Shown one piece after another: positions 8,501 to 13,640 of a stretch of DNA of 18,087 nucleotides (position 1 is its first letter; each line of letters starts with the position of its first letter). Under the pieces are notes generated by a model. The model saw only the letters and a program-made list of their open reading frames with translations. It was not told the DNA's origin and did not search any database. The translations under genes were made by a program, and so were the position numbers. The stretch covers positions 1 to 18,087 of the forward strand of contig CAJTWN010000022.1 of NCBI GenBank assembly GCA_910580105.1, given 5' to 3'. The DNA comes from an uncultured Clostridia bacterium. GTDB taxonomy: Bacteria; Bacillota; Clostridia; Monoglobales; Monoglobaceae.

Positions 8501-8731
8501 AATTTTTTCTAAAAATGCGGTGGTAAGGGGTTCGATATAGGTGCGGTCTGCAAGGCCGGGATCGGTCATGATGGTGGCTGGATTGCTGTTGACCAAAACG
8601 ACTTCTATTCCTTCCTCTTTCAGCGCCTGACAGGCCTGGGTACCGGAGTAATCAAATTCGGCGGCCTGTCCGATGACAATCGGACCGGAGCCGATCAATA
8701 AAACTTTTTTTATATCAGGATTTTTTGGCAT
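5522..8731 (-). CDS. carB: Carbamoyl-phosphate synthase large subunit
   Basis: A 1,069-residue full-length CarB. It makes carbamoyl phosphate from bicarbonate, ammonia (tunnelled from CarA) and two ATP, for pyrimidine and arginine synthesis. Both homologous halves are present: the first opens with [23 protein letters not shown] and the second, near residue 555, with [21 protein letters not shown]. Each is followed by an ATP-grasp region (TLGGTGGG and VLGGQGMEI glycine loops; [20 protein letters not shown] and [20 protein letters not shown] metal and ATP segments). Residues from about 930 form the MGS-like allosteric domain (TAGTGTYL, then [12 protein letters not shown]), the site where UMP and ornithine act in characterised enzymes. 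ATG at 8729-8731 follows AGGAGG (8739-8744), which sits in the 13-base gap after carA, so the two are co-transcribed. No truncation or missing motif is seen. Confidence 0.98.
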   Translation of the reverse strand: [1069 protein letters not shown]

Positions 8732-8744
8732 GGTGAAACCTCCT

Positions 8745-9797
8745 TTAGCGTGCTAAAAAAATATCAAACAACTGATGGGTATCATGGGGTCCGGGTGAAG
8801 CTTCGGGATGGAACTGAACGCTGCAGACGGGAAGAGTTTTATGGCGGATACCTTCGCAGGTGCCGTCATTTACATTGACATACCAGGGAAGTACATCTTC
8901 CGGCAGATCGGATAAAATATAATTGTGATTCTGTGAGGTAATATAAACATGGCCTGTTTCCAGATTTTTTACAGGATGATTGCCGCCGTGGTGGCCGAAC
9001 TTTAATTTTTGTGTTTTGGCGCCGAGGGCCAGGCCGATGAGCTGGTGCCCCATACAAATTCCACAAATTTTATATCCTCCCATCAGTGCCTTCAGCGTTT
9101 CAACCGTTTCGGGAACATCAGCCGGATCGCCGGGGCCGTTGGAAATAAACACCATATCCGGCCGGATTTTTTTGATTTCATCTGCGGGCGTATCATAGGG
9201 CAGGACGTGAATTTCGCATTTTCGTGCTTTGAGTTCCCGCAGGATACCTGCTTTGGCGCCCATGTCCAGAAATGCTATGCGGGGACCGCTGCCGGCAAGG
9301 GTGTAAGGGTGCCGGGTACTGACCCTTTGAATAACATCGCGGTTATCCAAGGCCTGGATACGGCGTTTTATATCCTCCGACGCTGGATTTTCTGTGGTGA
9401 GAAGACCGCGCATACAGCCGTAGTCGCGAAGGACGCGGGTCAGAGCGCGGGTATCAATATCAGAGAGGCCCATAATATGATTTTGACGCAGAAAACCATC
9501 CAATTCCATCTCCATTCGGAAATTGTTGGGATAATCACAGTTTTCGCGTACAATAAGGGCCGAAAGGGCAGGCTTGTCCGCCTCCATATCCGCAAAATTG
9601 ATGCCATAGTTGCCAATCAGCGGATAGGTCATAACCACCATCTGCCCGCAGAAGGAGGGGTCTGTGATCGTCTCTTGGTATCCGGTCATATTGGTGGTAA
9701 AGACGACTTCGCCGACAACGTCGTGAATGTCGCCGAAGGCTTTTCCTGTAAATTTCATACCATTTTCCAGGATCAGGGTAGCTGTTGTATTTGGCAT
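8745..9797 (-). CDS. carA: Carbamoyl-phosphate synthase small subunit (glutaminase)
   Basis: A 350-residue CarA, the glutamine amidotransferase that hydrolyses glutamine and passes ammonia to CarB. The N-terminal domain starts ATLILENGMKFTGKAFG. The class I amidotransferase domain has the triad Cys248 (GICMGHQ), His330 and Glu332 (QFHPEASPGP), plus the SNGPGDP oxyanion loop near 219-225. ATG at 9795-9797 is chosen because AAGGAGTG (9803-9810) lies 5 bases upstream; a 19-codon upstream extension starting at 9854 has no ribosome site or family support. It is first in the carAB pair. The sequence up to 10105 contains a promoter, a short ORF and a terminator hairpin, suggesting attenuation control. 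I see no good sigma-A promoter between that hairpin and carA. Confidence 0.97.
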   Translation of the reverse strand: MPNTTATLILENGMKFTGKAFGDIHDVVGEVVFTTNMTGYQETITDPSFCGQMVVMTYPLIGNYGINFADMEADKPALSALIVRENCDYPNNFRMEMELDGFLRQNHIMGLSDIDTRALTRVLRDYGCMRGLLTTENPASEDIKRRIQALDNRDVIQRVSTRHPYTLAGSGPRIAFLDMGAKAGILRELKARKCEIHVLPYDTPADEIKKIRPDMVFISNGPGDPADVPETVETLKALMGGYKICGICMGHQLIGLALGAKTQKLKFGHHGGNHPVKNLETGHVYITSQNHNYILSDLPEDVLPWYVNVNDGTCEGIRHKTLPVCSVQFHPEASPGPHDTHQLFDIFLAR

Positions 9798-9916
9798 AGA
9801 ATCACTCCTTAAATATAATCTATAAAAAGTCTGTTGATAAAAGAATAAATACATTTACTATGGTTTTGGACAATTGGTGAAAATGCTGCAGAGGGGTTGA
9901 TCTGGTAAAAATCTGC

Positions 9917-9952
9917 AAAAAAAAGAACGAAGAATAAAAATTCAACGTCCTT
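9917..9952 (-). terminator. Terminator hairpin in the carAB leader (candidate attenuator)
   Basis: On the minus strand AAGGACG (9952-9946) pairs with CGTTCTT (9929-9923, one G-U pair). Inside are a TT/TT internal loop, GAA/TTC and a TTTTTA loop, and eight T follow (9924-9917). It lies between a consensus promoter and the carA start 120 bases further on. The stop codon of the short leader ORF (9944-9942) lies in its 5' half. It could be the end of an independent small transcript or a regulated attenuator; the latter is favoured because no clear second promoter follows. Confidence 0.65.
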
Positions 9953-10052
9953 GTTTGTCAAAATATGAAATTTTTAAAATAGAAACATCAGTAAAAGAAG
10001 CAATGGGAGAGTCAGATAACTGCCGGTCTCTTTTGAATCGCATTCCGCTCAT
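9942..10052 (-). CDS. Short leader ORF upstream of carAB (putative leader peptide)
   Basis: A 36-codon ORF (ATG 10050-10052), or 33 codons from the second ATG at 10041-10043, preceded by AAGGAAGGG. It starts about 18 bases after the predicted transcription start. The peptide begins MSGMRFKRDRQLSDS and ends SYFDKQGR. It has no signal peptide or known domain, and the hydrophilic composition gives no hint of a standalone role. Arg occurs at positions 5, 8, 10 and 36 with CGA, AGA, CGG and CGT codons. The second half is encoded by U-rich mRNA (about 9960-10010), and the stop codon lies inside the terminator's 5' side, so a ribosome reaching the end would block hairpin formation. Function as a regulatory leader is inferred from this geometry; real translation is unproven. 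Confidence 0.5.
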   Translation of the reverse strand: MSGMRFKRDRQLSDSPIASFTDVSILKISYFDKQGR

Positions 10053-10076
10053 CCCTTCCTTTTCTAAATTTTTTCT

Positions 10077-10105
10077 ATTATACCATCGTGAAAGGGAGAT
10101 GTCAA
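10077..10105 (-). promoter_or_regulatory. Consensus sigma-A promoter upstream of the carAB leader
   Basis: Minus strand: TTGACA (10105-10100), 17-base spacer ending TGG, TATAAT (10082-10077). Both hexamers are perfect and a TG extended -10 is present, making it the best promoter match in the window. The expected start is near 10070, giving a roughly 270-base leader to carA. Such a strong promoter before a terminator is typical of attenuation-controlled operons. Confidence 0.85.
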
Positions 10106-10226
10106 GAAAAGATACGCCAAGAAACATAAAACACACAATTAATTTTTGGGCAGTTTGACGGATTTATCAGGGTGTTCTGGAACAAAAGGTATGAATCAGA
10201 AAATAATCAAGGATCAGGTTCCGGTC

Positions 10227-10853
10227 TTATTTTTTATGATAGGATACAGGCCCTTCGGTTATTTTCACAGCGGCATTGGTTTTGTCAATAATAGAAGATT
10301 GAAAAGCAGCAGATTCACCAATGGGAAGAAAGACCGGAAGTTCAACCTGGTCGGTATAAACCGCTTCATCCCGGATGATATTTTCCCATTTGGAAAGTTC
10401 GTTTTGGAGCTTTCCCAGCATGGGATAGGCACAATGCAAAGAAAGTTTTTGGCAGAGAATCATCTGAATTTTTTCCGCTGCCTCCACACCCGCTTTGGCA
10501 GATTTGGAATAGGCATGGACAAGACCGCCGGTTCCCAGCAGGATGCCGCCAAAATAACGGGTGACCACCACAATTAAATTGGTCAATGCTTCTTTTTTCA
10601 GCATGTCCAGTACCGGAAGTCCGGCAGTGCCGCCCGGTTCTCCGTCATCACTGTAACGCATAATTTGATTTTGTTCCAATATATACGCATAGACATTGTG
10701 GCTGGCATCCCAATATTTTTGTCTTTGGGCGTTAAGAAATGCAAGTGCTTCTTCTTCTGTTGTTACCGGCTGGACAGATGCGATAAACCGGGAACGTTTT
10801 TCGGTAATTTCTGCCGCCGCAAAGCGGGCAACTGTGTTATAAAATTCCTTCAT
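10227..10853 (-). CDS. yigZ: YigZ/IMPACT family protein
   Basis: A 208-residue member of the UPF0029/IMPACT family (YigZ in E. coli, YvyE in B. subtilis). The N-terminal half carries the signatures KRSRFIASVQPV (19-30), SHNVYAYIL (51-59) and YSDDGEPGGTAGLPVL (67-82), followed by VVTRYFGGILLGTGGL (96-111). The C-terminal region, roughly 140-208, matches the small ferredoxin-like domain usual in bacterial members. Eukaryotic IMPACT/Yih1 regulates the Gcn2 kinase; the bacterial role is not settled, though nucleic-acid or ribosome binding has been proposed. ATG at 10851-10853 follows GGAGGT with a 6-base gap and overlaps the end of the upstream gene by 17 bases, implying translational coupling. 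No clear terminator follows before the carAB promoter, so some read-through is possible. Confidence 0.93.
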   Translation of the reverse strand: MKEFYNTVARFAAAEITEKRSRFIASVQPVTTEEEALAFLNAQRQKYWDASHNVYAYILEQNQIMRYSDDGEPGGTAGLPVLDMLKKEALTNLIVVVTRYFGGILLGTGGLVHAYSKSAKAGVEAAEKIQMILCQKLSLHCAYPMLGKLQNELSKWENIIRDEAVYTDQVELPVFLPIGESAAFQSSIIDKTNAAVKITEGPVSYHKK

Positions 10854-12891
10854 AAGTACCTCCGGGATTTAATATACGCAGGAGAAGAGAGGAGACGGTA
10901 AGGACAGAGGGATTTTCAGCGGCCTCTTTTTGCAGGGTCTGCAGATCCCGCAAACCGGTTTGCAGGAGATTGAGTGCCAATTTATATTCCTTATTTTCCA
11001 GGGCCGTCTTTGCCCGCTGAAAAGAGGGCTGCTGAAAGACAGAGCGCTGCAAAAAATTGGATGCGGCCGTGAAAACAGGGAGCAGCTGCTCTTCGCTGGC
11101 AAGAAGAATGCCGAAGACAACTGCGGCAAAAAGTGTTTCTTCAGCGCGCCGGTTGTAATCTGTTTCTCCGCAGGAAGAGATAGAACCATCGCAGTGCAGA
11201 TGGTTGCGGAGGTAGCGCAGACCGGTATGCAGAAGCAGGCGTTCTTCGCTTTTTGTGCCGAAGCGTTTTTCTCCGAAGATACCCATCCCTGTTTTTGTAA
11301 AGGGAGAACGTCCATAAATGGCAGAAGAAACGGAAAGGGCATGAGAAATGCCGTCCGGGTCTTCCAGGCGAAGGACGGTTTCTGTGTTCAGGCAGTTATA
11401 ACGGACACCGATTTGTTCAAGTTTTTGTTTCAATTTTTGCCAGGAGGCAGGGGATGCGGTTTCCATCAGAGTTTCTGCCTGCTTTGCGGCTTGGCGGGCA
11501 TAGAAAATATCAGCAAACCGGAAGCTGTCGTATTCCTCAACTGCATCAAGATGAAGAATGGTATCGCCTTCATCGCAGGAAAGGGAAAAAGCCTGTGGGA
11601 CAGTATCGCCGAAAACGGCGCTGAAACAAAGATTTTCACCGGCGGTTGTGATTGAAAGATATTCAGGCAGGAGGGCACAGGGGGTGTCGATGGGTTTGAT
11701 ATGCAGATGATGCAGTTTTCGTTCTTTCATGTCCTGAATAAATTGACGGACGGAAGCCATCATATTTTCATGGGGATAGACATGGGTAATACAGGCGCCG
11801 CATGTTTTTGCAAATTCATCCAAACGGGGAAAATCAGATTTATCGCCAAAGGTAAGAAAATGCAGGTCTGTTTTTTCCAAAAGTTGCAATAGGCGCTCTT
11901 CCGCTGTCGCAGACAGGTCTTTGGAGGTCACAAAAATTCCCTGTACATCATGATTTTTCTGATAGGCATCAAAGCGGCACAGCAGTTCCTCAAGATCGCC
12001 GTGCCCGCCTTGGAGCTTCTTTAAAAATTCTGCAATGGCAAGACTCTGAGAACTGCTGTCTGTGACAGTCTCAAAGCTTCGGAATAAGGTTTCTTCTCCT
12101 GTTGCCATAACAGCGAAATCAGCACCTTCACCAAGGGTTCTGGAGGCAAGATACACAATGTTTTTTGCCTGGGCGCACTGTACAGAACTGCAAGCTGTAA
12201 GGTCCATCAAAAACAGGGTGGGCGGTAATTTTTTGGGCGTACCAAAGCTGGGCATGTTGAGAAAAAAGAGCCCGGTTTTTCCGAGGAGATTTCCGCCGGC
12301 GTATGCGATATTTTTTTGGCTGTTTTGTGTAAAATCAAGGACCACGTCCCTGTCAGCAGGCAGGTGGAGCTGGATTTCATCTTCGGATAAAAATTCCTGT
12401 TCCGGATGGCTGGGCGAGTAAATTTGCCGGCAGGTTCCGCCCAAAATATCAAGGTGAATATCTGCGTAAAGCAGGTCGGCCTGGTCATATTGTTCGTTTT
12501 GTTTACAGCCGCCGATGGGAAGGGTCAGTCGGGAATGCGTCTGCCGGATACAGAGGGGGCAGAAGAAATCAAGCACAATTGTATATTCACGTGCGGGCGC
12601 AAAACCCTGGGTCAACAGGGTATAGGTATTTTCGCCTGTTTGCTTTAAAAGAATTTCCCGGCCGTCTTCTTCCTTTGATTCGGCTTCCCGGATGGGAACA
12701 GCTCTGGAACAGAGAACATGTCCATCGTGTACAATTTTCATTCCGGCAATTTCGGCATCCTGCGGAAGAGAAAAAGTATAAAGGCCGCGGACGGGAAAGG
12801 GCGAGTCATTCTTAAAGGCCAGCGTCATACTTAGAACGGCATAGGTATTGAGGACAACCCCATTGATTTGCAATATTTGTAAAAGTTCCAA
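10837..12891 (-). CDS. VIT domain protein with a degenerate vWA domain
   Basis: About 684 residues. Residues roughly 8-125 match a VIT (vault / inter-alpha-trypsin) domain: NTYAVLSMTLAFKNDS, GLYTFSLPQDAEIAG, LLTQGFAPAREYTIVLDFF. Residues roughly 223-400 sit where a von Willebrand A domain follows in this family, but the metal site that should read DxSxS is DLTAC (230-234), so metal-dependent ligand binding may be lost. A later stretch, GVRYNCLNTETVLRLED, corresponds to the GLxTPYTSFV element of VIT-vWA proteins. No signal peptide or membrane segment is seen, so it is probably cytoplasmic. TTG at 12889-12891 is preferred: GAGGTGA (12897-12903) is 5 bases away, while an upstream ATG (12910-12912) has no ribosome site and the furthest GTG (12955-12957) lies upstream of the -35 element, outside the predicted transcript. 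Co-transcribed with yigZ. Function unknown. Confidence 0.75.
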   Translation of the reverse strand: MELLQILQINGVVLNTYAVLSMTLAFKNDSPFPVRGLYTFSLPQDAEIAGMKIVHDGHVLCSRAVPIREAESKEEDGREILLKQTGENTYTLLTQGFAPAREYTIVLDFFCPLCIRQTHSRLTLPIGGCKQNEQYDQADLLYADIHLDILGGTCRQIYSPSHPEQEFLSEDEIQLHLPADRDVVLDFTQNSQKNIAYAGGNLLGKTGLFFLNMPSFGTPKKLPPTLFLMDLTACSSVQCAQAKNIVYLASRTLGEGADFAVMATGEETLFRSFETVTDSSSQSLAIAEFLKKLQGGHGDLEELLCRFDAYQKNHDVQGIFVTSKDLSATAEERLLQLLEKTDLHFLTFGDKSDFPRLDEFAKTCGACITHVYPHENMMASVRQFIQDMKERKLHHLHIKPIDTPCALLPEYLSITTAGENLCFSAVFGDTVPQAFSLSCDEGDTILHLDAVEEYDSFRFADIFYARQAAKQAETLMETASPASWQKLKQKLEQIGVRYNCLNTETVLRLEDPDGISHALSVSSAIYGRSPFTKTGMGIFGEKRFGTKSEERLLLHTGLRYLRNHLHCDGSISSCGETDYNRRAEETLFAAVVFGILLASEEQLLPVFTAASNFLQRSVFQQPSFQRAKTALENKEYKLALNLLQTGLRDLQTLQKEAAENPSVLTVSSLLLRILNPGGTYEGIL

Positions 12892-12924
12892 AACAGTCAC
12901 CTCTATCGGCATCAAGATATTGTC

Positions 12925-12953
12925 ATTATATCGTATGCTGCGGAAAATTGCAA
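12925..12953 (-). promoter_or_regulatory. Sigma-A promoter of the VIT-yigZ unit
   Basis: Minus strand: TTGCAA (12953-12948), 17-base spacer, TATAAT (12930-12925). The expected start near 12918 leaves about 27 bases to the TTG start and rules out the longest reading frame, which would begin upstream of the -35 element. Confidence 0.8.
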
Positions 12954-12968
12954 CCACTGGATATGATC

Positions 12969-13006
12969 AAAAAACATAAAACAGGTACGGCAATGCCGTA
13001 CCTGTT
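12969..13006 (-). terminator. Terminator separating the small Cys-rich genes from the VIT gene
   Basis: ACAGGTACGGC (12981-12991) pairs perfectly with GCCGTACCTGT (12995-13005) around a 3-base loop, extended by one A-T pair. On the minus strand TTTATGTTTTTT follows. It lies just before the VIT gene promoter and would end leftward transcripts from 13093-13473. The 85 bases between it and the first Cys-rich gene hold only a weak CGGAG/CTCCG hairpin. Confidence 0.85.
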
Positions 13007-13092
13007 ATTATGTGCCACCCGCTATGTATGCGGAGTGAGGCTGTTTTCATTCTCCGTTTTATACGGAAGGGTGAAAGCCCTTGATTCTTTGA

Positions 13093-13215
13093 CTAGCAGC
13101 CGCAGCCACAGCCGCAGTTGTTGTTGTCGTTACCGCAGCAGCAGCAAATGAGGATGATCAGGATGATGATCCAGAGACAGCTATCGCCACCGAAACCGTT
13201 ACCAAAACAAGACAT
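13093..13215 (-). CDS. 40-residue Cys-rich small hydrophobic protein
   Basis: ATG at 13213-13215 follows GGAGGTG (13221-13227) at a 5-base gap; stop TAG at 13093-13095. Layout: a Gly/Asn-rich head (MSCFGNGFGGDSC), a hydrophobic segment LWIIILIILI at 14-23, four consecutive Cys (24-27), an Asn/Asp patch GNDNNN and a tail of alternating Cys and Gly (CGCGCGC). Nine of 40 residues are Cys, counting both ends. Similar tiny Gly/Cys proteins with a Trp-Ile-rich core are common in Clostridia and recall YjcZ/YczN-type sporulation peptides, but I cannot assign a function. The core could span or insert in a membrane and the Cys runs could bind metal or crosslink. It is paralogous to the gene at 13339-13473. 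Confidence 0.8.
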   Translation of the reverse strand: MSCFGNGFGGDSCLWIIILIILICCCCGNDNNNCGCGCGC

Positions 13216-13239
13216 AAGAGCACCTCCTATAATATAGAC

Positions 13240-13267
13240 TATCATATCGGTCTGCCGGGTTGGCAGT
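13240..13267 (-). promoter_or_regulatory. Possible sporulation-type promoter of the first Cys-rich gene
   Basis: Minus strand: AC (13267-13266), 17-base spacer, GATATGATA (13248-13240), one base off the Bacillus sigma-K -10 pattern CATAnnnTA. A sigma-A reading uses TATGAT here but lacks a -35. The sequence is short, so the call is tentative. Confidence 0.3.
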
Positions 13268-13282
13268 TATTTTTAAAGTCAT

Positions 13283-13313
13283 CGGCCGCCGTTTGGTCAG
13301 CGGCCGTTTTTTT
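13283..13313 (+). terminator. GC-rich hairpin with plus-strand T tract between the Cys-rich genes
   Basis: CGGCCGC (13283-13289) pairs with GCGGCCG (13300-13306), followed on the plus strand by seven T (13307-13313). It has the form of a rightward terminator, yet both flanking genes are leftward and no rightward gene is seen before it. On the minus strand the hairpin is followed by ATGACTTTAAAAA, a poor T tract. Confidence 0.55.
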
Positions 13314-13338
13314 GATAGCGGTCAAGCCGCTATGTACA

Positions 13339-13473
13339 TTAATCGCAGCAACAGTCGTTAAGACCGGCGATGTTTCTTTGATTTCCGCCGTTGCAGCAAC
13401 AGCAGATGATCAGGATTACAATTATAATCCACCAGCAATCGTTTCCTCCGAATCCACATCCGTTTCCAAACAT
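13339..13473 (-). CDS. 44-residue Cys-rich small hydrophobic protein
   Basis: ATG at 13471-13473 follows AGGAGGTG (13483-13490) at a 9-base gap; stop TAA at 13339-13341. Same plan as its neighbour: Gly-rich head MFGNGCGFGGNDC, hydrophobic core WWIIIVILII (14-23), CCCC at 24-27, then NGGNQRNIAGLND and a terminal CCCD. The aligned core and the four-Cys block at identical positions show that the two genes arose by duplication, while the tails have diverged (Cys-Gly repeat against a short Asn-rich stretch with three Cys). Function unknown; a membrane-associated or spore-coat-associated role is only a guess. Confidence 0.8.
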   Translation of the reverse strand: MFGNGCGFGGNDCWWIIIVILIICCCCNGGNQRNIAGLNDCCCD

Positions 13474-13506
13474 ATTGTTTAACACCTCCTAATCTGTTTA
13501 CATTGT

Positions 13507-13533
13507 TATCATACGCCGAGGGCAGAAATCGGT
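13507..13533 (-). promoter_or_regulatory. Possible sporulation-type promoter of the second Cys-rich gene
   Basis: Minus strand: AC (13533-13532), 16-base spacer, CGTATGATA (13515-13507), again one base from CATAnnnTA and sharing TATGATA with the neighbouring gene's upstream region. It partly overlaps an 8-bp inverted repeat, CAGAAATC/GATTTCTG (13523-13546). Confidence 0.3.
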
Positions 13534-13574
13534 GCATGGATTTCTGAACATTTCGTGAATTTTCTGCAAAAATA

Positions 13575-13603
13575 TTTACAATTTCCGGTGGGTGTGCTAT
13601 AGT
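13575..13603 (+). promoter_or_regulatory. Sigma-A promoter of the fhs-mnmG unit
   Basis: TTTACA (13575-13580), 17-base spacer ending TGC, TATAGT (13598-13603). Each hexamer has five of six consensus bases and the -10 carries a TG extension. The expected start near 13610 supports the ATG at 13641 as the fhs start, since an in-frame upstream GTG lies inside the -10 region. Confidence 0.75.
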
Positions 13604-13640
13604 GAACGTATGTATAGATAAGGTTAGGGGGCTTTATGTG

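Noticed and set aside
7466..8512. 348-codon plus-strand ORF opposite carB (with similar ones at 6551-7420 and 9009-9812)
   Set aside because: Antisense shadows of strongly conserved carB and carA; low-complexity Phe/Gly-rich translations typical of the reverse strand of coding DNA, with no start signals.
9798..9854. 19-codon N-terminal extension of CarA
   Set aside because: No ribosome site precedes 9854, whereas AAGGAGTG precedes the ATG at 9797, and known CarA proteins begin at that point.
9887..9917. Second hairpin TGCAGA/TCTGCA in the carAB leader as an antiterminator or terminator
   Set aside because: Only six base pairs with a 19-base loop, no T tract on the minus strand, and no convincing complementarity to the main terminator stem.
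9797..10070. PyrR-type or T-box regulation of carAB
   Set aside because: I could not find the PyrR binding-loop consensus with its antiterminator, nor the T-box AGGGUGGNACCGCG-type sequence or specifier stem.
12892..12957. Longer N-terminus (22 extra codons) for the VIT protein
   Set aside because: The codons would overlap the -35 and -10 elements of its promoter, and only the TTG at 12889-12891 has a properly spaced ribosome site.
12948..13151. 67-codon plus-strand ORF over the terminator and first Cys-rich gene
   Set aside because: It spans a strong terminator hairpin and is antisense to a small gene with a clear ribosome site; no start signal of its own.
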